Counted from the first letter of the stretch, positions 1 to 9,822 are shown. The stretch is 64,000 nt of DNA from Psychrobacter arenosus (GCF_904848165.1 NZ_LR884459.1:3038001-3102000); one strand, 5' to 3'. The notes: a model not told the origin generated them from the letters alone. Translations and numbers: made by a program.

Positions 1-302
1 AAGTTTTCAAACCTTTGCCATTTCATCATCAGCCAAGTACAAGCTCGATATAGACCAATCACCACCGTCATAATCAGTAAAGCCTGAATGAGCGGCAGAT
101 CCTTGGTAAACATGGGGTCGCCGGCAATGGAGCCAAGCGATAAAATAATGGTCAATTCAAAAATTGACAGTTGCCGTACCCCGCGCTTACCCGTGAAGCG
201 CAGAAATAAAATCACCATAGTAAACATGACAGTGACCCGCACTACGATTTCAGCGGCGAATGTCCAAGTGGTGTCATGAATAAAGATATTGGCCCAATCC
301 AC
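1..302 (-). CDS. DUF421/YetF-family membrane protein, partial (3' end outside window)
   Basis: Reading the complement from a GTG at 302-300 gives an open frame that runs off the left edge. A ribosome binding site (AGGAC) lies 8 bases before the GTG. The roughly 100 residues visible contain two hydrophobic segments and the motif RFTGKRGVRQLSIFELTI followed by LGSIAGDPM, which I recognise as the N-terminal membrane part of the DUF421 (YetF/YcaP) family. These are small inner-membrane proteins of unknown function with a soluble C-terminal domain, which would lie outside the window. The gene is divergent from the EamA transporter. The family call is fairly sure; the function is unknown. Confidence 0.75.
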   Translation of the reverse strand, partial: MDWANIFIHDTTWTFAAEIVVRVTVMFTMVILFLRFTGKRGVRQLSIFELTIILSLGSIAGDPMFTKDLPLIQALLIMTVVIGLYRACTWLMMKWQRFEN

Positions 303-534
303 TTGCGAATGTCCTTTTGATAATAAATAGGGGTAAGCCTATATGGGGTTATAAGCCTTAATGGTACTCAGCCTCATGAGCTTAAATAAGCAAAGCAGCC
401 ATTTAATGCAGGCAAGTTTTTATATCAAAATCAGGCAGTAAACTTGGCATTAATAATAGTTAAACATCTATTTTTGCACCAGTATATTAGAGTTATGCTG
501 ACGTAAAGAAATGCAGTTAAAACGGGAATAGTTT

Positions 535-1503
535 ATGAGTGGTGTTACCAAGACAGAGCGTTTGCAGCACAGAAGAAGTTGGTTAATCCCTTGTCTGTGT
601 CTGTTAGCAGGCGGAATGCTGTTGGGAGTAACGACCAATTTAGCGAAATACGCCGGGACTATTGGTCTTACCCCAGTCGCTTTTCTGTTTTGGTCGATCA
701 GTGGCGCCGCGCTGATTCTATTGCTAGTGGCACTATTGCGCAGTGAGTTGCCGCCGCTGACCGCGCGTAGCTTTGAGTACTATATTGTGGCGGCTTTGGT
801 TAGCGTGGCGGGCGCCAATCTGATTTTCTTTTCCGCCATTCCGCAAGTGGGCGCAGGCTTTGTCGCTATGACTATCGCGTTACCGCCCTTATTAACTTAT
901 CTTGGTGCGCTTGCCTTGCGTATTGAAAGCTTTCAGCCATTACGAGCCTTTGGGGTGGCCGCGGCTTTGCTGGGGGCAGGGGTACTGGCAGCTCATAAGT
1001 TTGCTGCACCAAATGTGAGCGTGGTTTGGGTGTTGATAGCGTTGTGTGGTCCTGTATTACTGGCGATTGGCAATATTTATCGTACGCTACGTTGGCCCCC
1101 TAATGCCTCACCGAGTGCGTTAGCCCCTGGCATGCTCATAGCTGCGGCTGTGCAATTGGGTTTGGTCGGTATGTTGCCCAATTTCTCCTTGGCAGTCCCG
1201 TTAGTATCGGCATCAATAGGTGGAATTTTTGGCAGTCTGTCAGTAGGGTTGATTGTGCTGCAAGCGGTTCTATTTGCCGGTCAATTCTTATTGCTGTTCT
1301 TGCTGCAAAAGACGGGAGGGCCAGTTTTGCTAAGTTTGCTAGGCGCTGTTGGGGCAGTAGTCGGTGTGCCGATAGCGGTATTTATCCAAGGGGAGGCGCC
1401 GCCTGAGGGTTTAATCTTAGGCGCATCGTTGATTGCTATCGGGGTGATTAGCGTGACTTTGGGTGGGGTTAGGATGTTGCAAGGCGGTGAGAAAAGTGCA
1501 TAA
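535..1503 (+). CDS. EamA/DMT-superfamily transporter
   Basis: A 322-residue very hydrophobic protein with about ten predicted membrane segments, the usual length and layout of the drug/metabolite transporter (EamA, RhaT-like) family built from two five-helix repeats. Glycine- and alanine-rich helices such as LLGAGVLAAHKF and the closing LIAIGVISVTLGGV segment fit the family. Such proteins usually export amino acids, nucleotides or other metabolites across the inner membrane; the substrate cannot be read from the sequence. It appears monocistronic, with a short GC-rich palindrome just downstream. Confidence 0.8.
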   Translation: MSGVTKTERLQHRRSWLIPCLCLLAGGMLLGVTTNLAKYAGTIGLTPVAFLFWSISGAALILLLVALLRSELPPLTARSFEYYIVAALVSVAGANLIFFSAIPQVGAGFVAMTIALPPLLTYLGALALRIESFQPLRAFGVAAALLGAGVLAAHKFAAPNVSVVWVLIALCGPVLLAIGNIYRTLRWPPNASPSALAPGMLIAAAVQLGLVGMLPNFSLAVPLVSASIGGIFGSLSVGLIVLQAVLFAGQFLLLFLLQKTGGPVLLSLLGAVGAVVGVPIAVFIQGEAPPEGLILGASLIAIGVISVTLGGVRMLQGGEKSA

Positions 1504-1554
1504 AGTGTATTAACCATTCTGCCAAGATTATTTTTAATATTGGCAAGCTCTGGT

Positions 1555-1573
1555 AGGGTGCGTCCCACGCACC
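1555..1573. repeat. Short dispersed palindrome (GGTGCG...CGCACC)
   Basis: Between the EamA gene and the amidohydrolase there is a six-base perfect inverted repeat, GGTGCG/CGCACC, inside a longer phrase of a kind often found scattered between genes in proteobacteria. It has no T run, so it is not a convincing terminator. The rest of the 290-base gap shows nothing I can name. Confidence 0.4.
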
Positions 1574-1793
1574 GATGAATAGGCGAGCTCAATTTACTGC
1601 CTGAGTTTAAAAAACGTTACCGTATTTTGGGAATAATAATTTTCTACGCTAACTTTGCATTAAGCGTTTATCACCGACTTTGCCGCAAGTTAATAACCAT
1701 AAAAACACCGAATCACAACTTATAGTGCTGTCCTAGCTAATACAATAACTCAAACGCTATTCAGCAAAAATTACCCTAATGGAATGAATAACA

Positions 1794-3047
1794 ATGCTAG
1801 ATTTAATTATTAAAAATGCCCGACTGACAGATTATGATGACTTAGTCGATATTAACGTCAAAGACGGTCATATTCACAGTATCGACAGCAGTGAAAATGA
1901 GCCGAAAGTAGCGCAAGAGGATATCGAAAATCTAGCAAAACAAACTTTTGATGCACAGGGTCATTTTGTTTGTTCAGGATTTTACGAGAGTCATATTCAC
2001 TTGGATAAGGCCTGTATTTTAGACCGCTGTAGTATAGAGGATGGTGACCTAAATGAAGCCGTAGAGGAGACGGGTAAAGCCAAAGAAGCGTTTACAGAAG
2101 CTGACGTATTTGCGCGTGGCTGTAAGGTAATCGAAATGGCTATTAAAAAAGGCACAGTAGGGTTACGAACGTTTGTAGAAACCGATAAAAAGACCGAGCT
2201 GCGTAGCTTTGAGGCGATAAAAAGAGTTCGGGATAAATATGCCTTTGCTATCGATATAGAGATTTGTGCCTTTGCGCAAGATGGCTTAACCACTGAGCCG
2301 CGCACCCAAGAGCTGTTGCAGCAAGCGCTAGCGCAAGGTGCTGATTTAATAGGCGGTTGTCCGTATAAAGATGAGCATCCCGAGCAGCATATCGAGATGG
2401 TGTTTGATTTAGCGCAGCAGTATGACGTTGATGTCGACTTCCATTTAGATTTTGATTTAGACCCAGAAGGTTCTAGCATTCCTAAACTGGTTGAAGAGAC
2501 CATTAAACGCAATTATCAAGGTCGGGTCTCGATAGGCCATGTCACGAAGTTATCAGCCATGGATAAGGCGAAGCGTCTTGAAATAGCGGCTCTATTAAAG
2601 CTCGCCAAAATTACCTTAACGGTCTTGCCCGCCACGGATATTTATTTGAATGGTCGTGATTATGAGGCTCTGATTCCAAGAGGCATGGTGAATGCTAATG
2701 AATTAGCCGAAATGGGGCTAACGACGACTATTTCTAGCAATAATATCTTAAATGCCTTTACGCCTTATGGGGATGCCTCATTACTCAGAATGGCGAATAT
2801 GTATGCCAATATTGCGCAACTGTCCAAGGATAGTGAAATTAGCGATGTCTTTGCTATGGTGACTAAAAATGCCGCCGACCTGTTGTCGCAGGCAAGCGAA
2901 ATCAAGGTAGGCGCGCCAGCAACTTTAGTCGTGGTAGAAACCAAGGACGCGGTGTCCGCTGTTAGAACCGTGGCACAAGTGTTGGCGGGCTTTAAAAATG
3001 GGCGACAGACCTTTGCTAATGCCGCGGCTACTATTTGCTATGAATAA
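1794..3047 (+). CDS. Amidohydrolase family protein, cytosine-deaminase-like
   Basis: 417 residues. The N-terminus makes the small beta-sandwich typical of amidohydrolases. The metal motif HxH follows at about H67-H69 (ESHIHLDKA), then FHLDFDLD (H near 217), an IGHVTKL strand (H near 249) and SSNN near residue 320. This order matches the cytosine deaminase/AtzC-like branch of metal-dependent hydrolases, which deaminate or hydrolyse ring amines. The exact substrate is not clear; cytosine, isocytosine, creatinine-like rings or N-alkyl ammelide are all possible. It stands alone, with no neighbouring permease except the upstream EamA exporter, so context does not fix the substrate. Confidence 0.75.
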   Translation: MLDLIIKNARLTDYDDLVDINVKDGHIHSIDSSENEPKVAQEDIENLAKQTFDAQGHFVCSGFYESHIHLDKACILDRCSIEDGDLNEAVEETGKAKEAFTEADVFARGCKVIEMAIKKGTVGLRTFVETDKKTELRSFEAIKRVRDKYAFAIDIEICAFAQDGLTTEPRTQELLQQALAQGADLIGGCPYKDEHPEQHIEMVFDLAQQYDVDVDFHLDFDLDPEGSSIPKLVEETIKRNYQGRVSIGHVTKLSAMDKAKRLEIAALLKLAKITLTVLPATDIYLNGRDYEALIPRGMVNANELAEMGLTTTISSNNILNAFTPYGDASLLRMANMYANIAQLSKDSEISDVFAMVTKNAADLLSQASEIKVGAPATLVVVETKDAVSAVRTVAQVLAGFKNGRQTFANAAATICYE

Positions 3048-3124
3048 ACGCCTTATTACGATTAAGAGTATGAGATCTACCTACTAGCATTGAGCATTTG
3101 CATATTTAGTGAGACCTAGGGCGG

Positions 3125-3568
3125 TTATTCTAAAGCAGAAGGTCTATCTTTGGCTTTAAAAGGATCAGAGAATTGCAGAATCAGAAAGCCAACGATTGAT
3201 AAGATAATCGCGATTTCGTAACGGCCATAAGCGACTGAGATACCTATAGCTCCGGTATTCCATAAACTAGCGGCAGTCGCAGTGCCTTTGGAGCCTTGTT
3301 CGTTTTTAAAAATCGCGCCCCCACCAATAAAGCCCATGCCGGTAATGATAGCGTACATGATTCTGGCTTCTCCACCCGCATCATAGATATCCATCCCTAC
3401 TAGCATAAAAGCACAAGAGGCGATGGTCACCAGAGGAAAGGTGCGTAGACCGGCGCCGTTATCTTTCATCTCACGGTTTAACGCAATAGGCAGCGATAGG
3501 ACAAAAGCAATCCCCAGTTGCAGAAAGTGATAGCCCATCAGCTGAAAGTTGATATCGAAGTTCATCAT
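3125..3568 (-). CDS. MgtC/SapB family inner-membrane protein
   Basis: A hydrophobic protein of about 147 residues with four to five membrane helices and the family core: LGIAFVLSLPIALNRE, GAGLRTFPLVTIASCAFML, and ITGMGFIGGGAIFK near residue 85. It lacks the soluble C-terminal domain of Salmonella MgtC, so it belongs to the short SapB-type form. MgtC proteins affect magnesium adaptation and membrane energetics. I place the start at the ATG at 3568, 8 bases after an AGGG; a GTG three codons earlier is possible but has a poorer site. Transcription is convergent with the amidohydrolase. Confidence 0.8.
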   Translation of the reverse strand: MMNFDINFQLMGYHFLQLGIAFVLSLPIALNREMKDNGAGLRTFPLVTIASCAFMLVGMDIYDAGGEARIMYAIITGMGFIGGGAIFKNEQGSKGTATAASLWNTGAIGISVAYGRYEIAIILSIVGFLILQFSDPFKAKDRPSALE

Positions 3569-3801
3569 AGCGCACACCCTATCTCAATACTTAGGGCAAA
3601 TGCTCCATCCTTAGCCTTAATAACGGCTAAAAATTATTTGTCCCTGAACCAAAAATAGAAACCCTTAGGCTTCTATTTTAGTACAGCAAATTAAAATTAA
3701 CTTTATGTTTTCGTTAAATAATAATTGAGCATAAGTTAGGTTGTGTAGCCTTTCATAAGCCCCTTTAACAGTTACATTCCATAAGGACATCGCTACTACT
3801 G

Positions 3802-5730
3802 TTAATAGCCCACTACAGCCGCATCCACTTGTCTGGGGTCTGACGAGCCATAGAGCCCTTGTGGCGTGACCATAATCGACTGCGTTGAGCCCATCACTTC
3901 TTGTGGCGACACTTTATGACCCATCGACTCTAACTTTTTGACGGTATCGACGCTCAGCGCTTTTTCGATACGAATCTCATCGGGCATCCATTGGTCATGG
4001 ATACGCGGGGCATGGGTGGCTTCTGCAATATTCATATCGTGATCAATGACGTTAGAGATAATCTGCGTCACGGTGGTGATAATACGACTGCCCCCCGGAC
4101 TGCCGGTCACCACGTAAGGAGCGCCGTCTTTAAAGACCATTGTCGGGCTCATAGAGGAGAGCGGACGCTTGCCAGGCTCTACCGCATTGGCATCACCGCC
4201 CAATAAGCCATAAGCGTTGGGTACGCCTGGTTTGGCAGAGAAGTCGTCCATTTCATTATTCAGCAAAATCCCCGTACCATTCGCCACCAACCCCGTACCA
4301 TAAGAGAAATTCAGCGTATAAGTATTTGCCACCGCATTGCCTTGCTTATCCACTACTGAGAAATGCGTGGTCTGATCGCTCTCATACGGCATAGGATTGT
4401 TGGGTTTTATTTCGGTAGCAGGGCGTGCCTTATTCGGGTTGATAGTCGCGCGTAACTTTGCCGCATACTTTTCTGAGGTCAGCCCTTTCACCGGTACATC
4501 GATAAAATCGGAATCGCCGAGATACTCTGAGCGGTCTGCATAAGCCAACTGCATGGCCTCTGCCATTAAATGGATGGTCTGGGCGCTATTTTGCCCATAG
4601 TCTTTGAGCGGATAGCCCTCTAAAATATTCAAAATCTCAACGATATGAATACCTCCGGAGGAAGGTGGTGGCATTGATACAATCTCGAAGCCACGGTAAT
4701 TACCGCTTACGGGCTTGCGTGCTACTGCTTGATAATCGGCCATATCTTGCATACTCATTAGGCCGCCGGCGTCATTAACGGCTTTGACGATTTGCTCAGC
4801 GGTCTTGCCTTTATAAAAGCCTGCCGCCCCTTGAGCCGCGATACGCTGCATTGAAGCGGCGAGCTCAGGTTGGCGTAGGCGCTCGCCGACTTGATAGGCA
4901 CTGCCATCCGGCTTAAAGAAAATCTTGGCGGTGCTCGGCCATTTTTTTAGGCGGTCTTCTAACGCAATCAAAGACTCAGCCAGTCCGGGGGTGACTTCTA
5001 TACCTTCATCCGCCAACTTGATAGCTGGGGCGATAACTTGCGCTAGCGGCATCGAGCCATGAGTCTCTAGGGCAGTGACCAATCCGGCTACCGTGCCAGG
5101 GACACCAACTGCTAGCCCGTGATAGCGTGATAAGTCGCTATCCGCTTCTCCTTGTTTATTCAAATACATGTCCCGGTAAGCTTTATTTGGGGCTTTTTCG
5201 CGATAGTCTAAAGCAATGGTTTCTTTGGTTTTGGCATCGTAAATCATCATAAAGCCGCCGCCGCCCAAGTTACCAGCTCTTGGTAAAGTCACCGCTAGGG
5301 CAAAACCCACGGCCACTGCCGCATCTACCGCATTACCGCCCTCTCTTAATATTTGCAGACCAACTTCTGATGCTAAGGCTTCTTGTGAGGCGACCATGCC
5401 GTTTTTTGCCCAAAGGGGATGCTCGATAGCATTGGGAGAAAAGATGGCTTTGTCATTAGCAGCAGAGGGAGCAAGGCCGGCAGGCTTGAGGGTTTGCGCA
5501 CCTGCTGCACTAATGACTTTAATGGAAGTGGTTTCTGAAACTTGTAGCGTTTGTGAGTTAGGGTTTGATGCCGCTAGGACATTTTGCTCAGGGGTGGTGA
5601 TAGGCTGTGGAGCCGTTGCTGGGTCTAGGGCATAAGCTTGACTGGTTAAAGCTACAAAGAGGGTAGCGGCGAGGAGCTTGTTGAGTTTAAAAGGGGAGGA
5701 AGAGTGGGCATTGGAATGGGAGGCTGACAT
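3802..5730 (-). CDS. ggt: Gamma-glutamyltransferase (glutathione hydrolase), periplasmic
   Basis: 642 residues with an N-terminal signal peptide (positively charged start, LLAATLFVALTSQAYA). The precursor is processed at the conserved TTHFSVVD motif. T454 would be the new N-terminal threonine nucleophile of the small subunit, as T391 is in E. coli. Other family marks are GGNAVDAAVAVGFALAV, LGGGGFMMIYD and PPPSSGGIH in the large subunit, and LSSMSPTMV and TGSPGG in the small one. It splits gamma-glutamyl bonds of glutathione and related peptides in the periplasm, feeding cysteine and glutamate recovery. The region between the signal and the first domain (residues 36-100) is longer than in E. 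coli and polar. It stands alone between convergent and divergent neighbours. Confidence 0.95.
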   Translation of the reverse strand: MSASHSNAHSSSPFKLNKLLAATLFVALTSQAYALDPATAPQPITTPEQNVLAASNPNSQTLQVSETTSIKVISAAGAQTLKPAGLAPSAANDKAIFSPNAIEHPLWAKNGMVASQEALASEVGLQILREGGNAVDAAVAVGFALAVTLPRAGNLGGGGFMMIYDAKTKETIALDYREKAPNKAYRDMYLNKQGEADSDLSRYHGLAVGVPGTVAGLVTALETHGSMPLAQVIAPAIKLADEGIEVTPGLAESLIALEDRLKKWPSTAKIFFKPDGSAYQVGERLRQPELAASMQRIAAQGAAGFYKGKTAEQIVKAVNDAGGLMSMQDMADYQAVARKPVSGNYRGFEIVSMPPPSSGGIHIVEILNILEGYPLKDYGQNSAQTIHLMAEAMQLAYADRSEYLGDSDFIDVPVKGLTSEKYAAKLRATINPNKARPATEIKPNNPMPYESDQTTHFSVVDKQGNAVANTYTLNFSYGTGLVANGTGILLNNEMDDFSAKPGVPNAYGLLGGDANAVEPGKRPLSSMSPTMVFKDGAPYVVTGSPGGSRIITTVTQIISNVIDHDMNIAEATHAPRIHDQWMPDEIRIEKALSVDTVKKLESMGHKVSPQEVMGSTQSIMVTPQGLYGSSDPRQVDAAVVGY

Positions 5731-6007
5731 GATAAATCCTTTTATTATTTATAGAGTTTATGCTGACTTATTATCGTAACGCTAAATCCTTGCGTAGCGT
5801 CTTATAAATTAAAACATAGAATGGGGGATAAAACGTGACTAATCCAAAAAATTTTTGCTCTAGACCAACGCGCTCACCATTCCCGTACGGAATCACTACT
5901 AAGCTAGTATCGTAGGCTAATACAATAGCTTATCTATAAAAATAACGACTTAGCCCATTAAATATTTTGGATGTTTTTTAGAATAACGTAATAGGAATAG
6001 CAGTTTT

Positions 6008-8593
6008 ATGACTCTTAGTATCAATAGCAGCACTAACCATAGCACTGATTTAGCCAATAAAAATAACTCTAATAATAATCACAGCGATTTTGCCGACCCT
6101 AACAGTGGCATTCAAGTGCGCGGTGCTCGCGTGCATAATTTAAAAAACGTTGATGTTGATTTACCGCGGGATGCCTTAGTAGTCTTTACTGGGATTTCTG
6201 GTTCTGGTAAATCCTCTTTGGCGTTTGGCACTTTATTTGCCGAATCGCAACATCGTTATTTAGATTCGGTTTCGCCTTATGCGCGCCGTTTAATTGATCA
6301 AGTCGATGAGCCGGATGTCGATGCTATCGAAGGTTTGCCGCCAGCTGTCGCCTTACAACAACAACGTGGGACGCCTTCCGTGCGCTCTTCAGTAGGTAGC
6401 GTAACGACGATATCGAATGCGCTGCGTATGCTGTATTCAAGAGCCGGCGAGTATCCAGAAGGTCAGGATATTCTCTATGCCGATGCCTTTTCCCCTAATA
6501 CCCCCGAGGGCGCCTGTCCTACTTGTCATGGTATTGGTCGCGTGTTTGAAGTGACCGAAGATTTGCTAGTGCCCGATGCTACTAAGAGTATCCGTGATAA
6601 GGCTATCGCCGCTTGGCCACCGGCCTTCCAAGGTAAAAACCTAGCGCGGATTCTGGTCACCTTGGGTTATGACATCGATACCCCTTGGCAGTCGTTACCG
6701 AAAAAAGACCGCGATTGGATTCTATTTACTGATGAGACCCCCACCGTTCCAGTGTATTCTGGTTATAACATCGAGCAGGTGCAAGCCGCGATAGCTAAGG
6801 GCGAAGAGCCTAGCTATATGGGCACCTATGTCAGCGCCGAGCATTTCGTATTGCACTCGTTTGCCACTACGCAAAGCCTGCGCACCAAAAAGCGGGTTTC
6901 GCAATACATGCAGATTTCGGTATGTCCGGACTGTCACGGTAAAAAGCTCAAAAAAGAATCGCTATCGGTTAAATTTGCTGGTCTAGATATTGGCGAGTTA
7001 TCACAGTTGACCTTGAATGAGTTGGCGCCCTTATTTGCTGCAGCGGCGAATAGAGACCCTGATGAGGACAAGCATAATCGCGAAAAGGCTATTGTCACAC
7101 AACGTATTGCTAGCGATATCTTGGCACGAGTAGAGGCGCTGACTATGCTTGGGCTCGGCTATCTATCGTTGGAGCGTACCACGCCAACTTTGTCACCGGG
7201 GGAGTTACAACGGTTGCGTTTGGCGACGCAAATTCGCTCGAAGTTATTTGGGGTGGTTTATATTTTAGATGAGCCGTCTGCGGGTTTGCATCCGGTAGAC
7301 ACGCAAGCCTTGCTGCAAGCTTTGGATGAGCTAATAGCAGCAGGCAACTCGGTGTTTGTGGTTGAGCATGATGTTAGCGTGATTCGCCATGCCGATTGGA
7401 TAGTCGATGTCGGGCCGGACGCGGGCGTGCACGGCGGCAGCATTATGTATAGCGGGCCTATCGAGGGCTTAAAGGACGTCCCTGAGTCGCATACCAGTCA
7501 ATTTTTATTTGGCGAAGTCGCTAGCGAGAAACACGTGCCTAGAGCGCCGAGTGCTTGGTTAAAATTGGGCGGCGTTACTCGTAATAATTTAGCGAGTCTG
7601 GATGTGGAATTTCCATTAGGCGTCCTAACTACGGTTACTGGGGTGTCAGGCTCGGGCAAATCAAGTTTAGTCAGCCAGGCATTGGTTGAATTGGTACAGG
7701 AAGCGCTAGGACAGACGATAGTTGCTGAAGCACCCACCGATGAAGCGGACTTGCTGCAGCAAGAGCAAGCAGTGCCGACGGGAGGACAAGTCGTCGCGGG
7801 TATGGAGCATATTAAACGCCTAGTGACTGTCGATCAAAAGGCCATTGGCAGAACGCCACGCTCCAACTTAGCGACGTATACGGGACTGTTTGACCACGTA
7901 CGCAAGCTGTTTGCGGCGACGCCTGAAGCCAAAGCACGCGGTTACGATGCCGGTCGCTTTTCGTTTAACGTGCCGAAAGGTCGCTGTGCCAATTGTGAAG
8001 GCGTGGGCTTTGTGATGGTGGAGTTGCTATTCTTACCGAGCGTGTATTCACCATGCCAAGTTTGCCATGGTCAGCGCTATAACGATGAGACGCTTGAGAT
8101 TCATTATCGCGGTAAAAATATTGCTGAGATACTGGCTATGACGGTGGAGAACGCTTTTGAATTCTTCGCAGAGGAGCCACCCGTGTTACGCGCCTTAGAT
8201 GCTTTGCTGCAAGTCGGTTTAGGGTATTTACGTTTGGGTCAACCGGCTACCGAACTGTCAGGGGGTGAGGCACAACGCATCAAGCTCGCTACTGAATTGC
8301 AGCGCACCCAACGTGGTGATACTTTGTATGTATTGGATGAGCCAACTACCGGCTTACACCCTGCTGACGTCGCGAGACTGATGGCGCAACTCAACGGTCT
8401 AGTTGAGGCGGGCAATACTGTGATTATGGTCGAGCATGATATGCAGGTCGCGAGTCATAGCGATTGGGTGATTGATATGGGACCGGGTGCTGGTGATGAG
8501 GGCGGTGCTATCGTGGCGCAGGGTACGCCTGAAGAGGTGGCTAAGTCTAAGACCAGTCGGACTGCGCCTTTTCTTTTTAGTCGGGATTATTGA
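6008..8593 (+). CDS. Class II UvrA-like ABC ATPase (UvrA2 type)
   Basis: 861 residues with two complete UvrA ATPase halves. Walker A motifs are near K68 (GISGSGKSS) and K551 (GVSGSGKSS). The signatures are LSPGELQ (about residue 395) and LSGGEAQ (about residue 748), and zinc-binding CxxC pairs are CPTCHG, CPDCHG, CANCEG and CQVCHG. Between RMLYSRAGE and the first CxxC only about 25 residues are present, where E. coli UvrA carries the UvrB-interaction domain. The protein is therefore a UvrA2-type paralogue that probably cannot load UvrB. Relatives such as DrrC and UvrA2 are linked to tolerance of DNA-intercalating compounds. The first signature has proline in place of glycine. Monocistronic; the repeat array follows directly. 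Confidence 0.9.
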   Translation: MTLSINSSTNHSTDLANKNNSNNNHSDFADPNSGIQVRGARVHNLKNVDVDLPRDALVVFTGISGSGKSSLAFGTLFAESQHRYLDSVSPYARRLIDQVDEPDVDAIEGLPPAVALQQQRGTPSVRSSVGSVTTISNALRMLYSRAGEYPEGQDILYADAFSPNTPEGACPTCHGIGRVFEVTEDLLVPDATKSIRDKAIAAWPPAFQGKNLARILVTLGYDIDTPWQSLPKKDRDWILFTDETPTVPVYSGYNIEQVQAAIAKGEEPSYMGTYVSAEHFVLHSFATTQSLRTKKRVSQYMQISVCPDCHGKKLKKESLSVKFAGLDIGELSQLTLNELAPLFAAAANRDPDEDKHNREKAIVTQRIASDILARVEALTMLGLGYLSLERTTPTLSPGELQRLRLATQIRSKLFGVVYILDEPSAGLHPVDTQALLQALDELIAAGNSVFVVEHDVSVIRHADWIVDVGPDAGVHGGSIMYSGPIEGLKDVPESHTSQFLFGEVASEKHVPRAPSAWLKLGGVTRNNLASLDVEFPLGVLTTVTGVSGSGKSSLVSQALVELVQEALGQTIVAEAPTDEADLLQQEQAVPTGGQVVAGMEHIKRLVTVDQKAIGRTPRSNLATYTGLFDHVRKLFAATPEAKARGYDAGRFSFNVPKGRCANCEGVGFVMVELLFLPSVYSPCQVCHGQRYNDETLEIHYRGKNIAEILAMTVENAFEFFAEEPPVLRALDALLQVGLGYLRLGQPATELSGGEAQRIKLATELQRTQRGDTLYVLDEPTTGLHPADVARLMAQLNGLVEAGNTVIMVEHDMQVASHSDWVIDMGPGAGDEGGAIVAQGTPEEVAKSKTSRTAPFLFSRDY

Positions 8594-8612
8594 TTAAATT
8601 TTAATGTGGTCG

Positions 8613-9135
8613 AACCCCCTCCTAACCTCCCCCTAAAAACAGGGGGAGGGATTCTATTTTGCTTAACTCGATATAGAGGCGTAGGTGGGAGATAATCGTA
8701 TAATTCCGTGGGTTGCGCTGCGCTAACCACACGCTACGTCAGGATTTTAATGTAAATATATCACGCGTAGGCTAGGCATTTTGCCCAGCTTTTTTTGTAT
8801 TGATTAAAGTTAAAAACCTTAACCCCCTCCTAGCCTCCCCCTAAAAACAGGGGGATGAACTTAATTTTGCATAATTCGATATGGGGATGTAGAGGCGTAG
8901 CGTGGGTAAAACCCACGGTTATGATTCGTAATAGTTTCGTGAGTTACGCTGCGCTAACCACACGCTACGTCAGGATTTTAACGTAAACATATCACGCGTA
9001 GGCTGGGCATTTTGCCCAGCTTTTTATTGTATTAATTAAAGTTAAAAACCTTAACCCCCTCCTAACCTCCCCCTAAAAACAGGGGGAGGAACTTAACTTT
9101 GCATAATTCAATATGGAAACGGAGGTGGGTAACAA
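8613..9135. repeat. Intergenic repeat array, two full units and one partial
   Basis: The whole gap between the uvrA-like gene and maiA is repeats. Three copies begin with the phrase AACCCCCTCC at 8613, 8821 and 9053, giving units of about 208 and 232 bases and a truncated third. Each start carries a CCCCCT/AGGGGG inverted repeat. The two full units also share a GCTGCGCTAACCACACGCT block and a terminator-like GC hairpin. Copies differ by scattered substitutions and one insertion around 8893-8930. It looks like a locally duplicated dispersed non-coding element; no open frame is conserved in it. Confidence 0.85.
9002..9026 (+). terminator. GCTGGGCA/TGCCCAGC hairpin with T run inside the repeat
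   Basis: A perfect 8-base stem with a TTT-type loop is followed by TTTTT. The equivalent hairpin in the first repeat unit (8771-8797) has one mismatch and a seven-T run. On the plus strand these would end transcription from the uvrA-like gene. Confidence 0.6.
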
Positions 9136-9150
9136 CCACAATTAATCAAT

Positions 9151-9822
9151 CTAAGCCTTAGGAGCATCCGGCTGATTAGCAGGTTCCGCATCAATAAAAG
9201 CAGGTAGGGTGTGGCAATGCGCATCAATAGCCACAATGTTAGGATAAGGCGTGAGGTCCAAGTTAAAGCGGCGCGCGGAATATACCTGCGGAATCAAATA
9301 GCAATCTGCAAAGCTTGGGGCATCACCATAGCAAAAGTTGCCACGGTTTTTATCAGCCGCCAATATTTTCTCTAGCGCACTAAAGCCCTCAGCCATCCAA
9401 TGCTGACACCAGCCCATTACTTTATCTTCTTCTACATTCAACTCGTTACGCAGATACTGCAAGATGCGGCGGTTATTAATAGGGTGAATATCACAGCCAA
9501 TCATCGCGCTTAATGCGCGCACTTGTGCACGACCCATAATATCTTTGGGCAATAGTGGATGCTCTGGATACACCTCTTCTAACCACTCTAAGATAGCCGG
9601 GCTTTGCGCCAAGCGTAACTCTTCGCCATTGGATTCATTAGGCTGTTCTGAGGCATAAAGATAGGGCACCAAACCTTGTGGATTTAAAGCTTTAAACGCT
9701 TCTCCTGCCTGCTCATCTGCGGCTAGATTGACCGAGATATACTCATAATCTAAGCCTTTAAAATTCATGGCGATACGGATGCGATGCGAGGTGCCACTGC
9801 GGAAATAGTTATAAAGTTTCAT
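9151..9822 (-). CDS. maiA: Maleylacetoacetate isomerase (zeta-class GST)
   Basis: 223 residues with a thioredoxin-fold N-terminal half and helical C-terminal half. The N-terminal motif RSGTSHRIRIAMN is the form of the zeta-class active-site loop seen in many bacterial MaiA proteins, with serine in place of the SSC core of eukaryotic enzymes. The enzyme isomerises maleylacetoacetate to fumarylacetoacetate using glutathione, the step before fahA in tyrosine degradation. It is separated from fahA by the IclR, dctP and VOC genes but is on the same strand. Its divergent neighbour is the IclR regulator. Confidence 0.9.
   Translation of the reverse strand: MKLYNYFRSGTSHRIRIAMNFKGLDYEYISVNLAADEQAGEAFKALNPQGLVPYLYASEQPNESNGEELRLAQSPAILEWLEEVYPEHPLLPKDIMGRAQVRALSAMIGCDIHPINNRRILQYLRNELNVEEDKVMGWCQHWMAEGFSALEKILAADKNRGNFCYGDAPSFADCYLIPQVYSARRFNLDLTPYPNIVAIDAHCHTLPAFIDAEPANQPDAPKA

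Noticed and set aside
88..279. Plus-strand open frame of 63 codons
   Set aside because: It is the antisense shadow of the DUF421 coding region read on the minus strand, which has clear family motifs and a ribosome site.
8613..9135. Possible CRISPR array
   Set aside because: Units exceed 200 bases and there are no short identical repeats with unique spacers and no cas genes.
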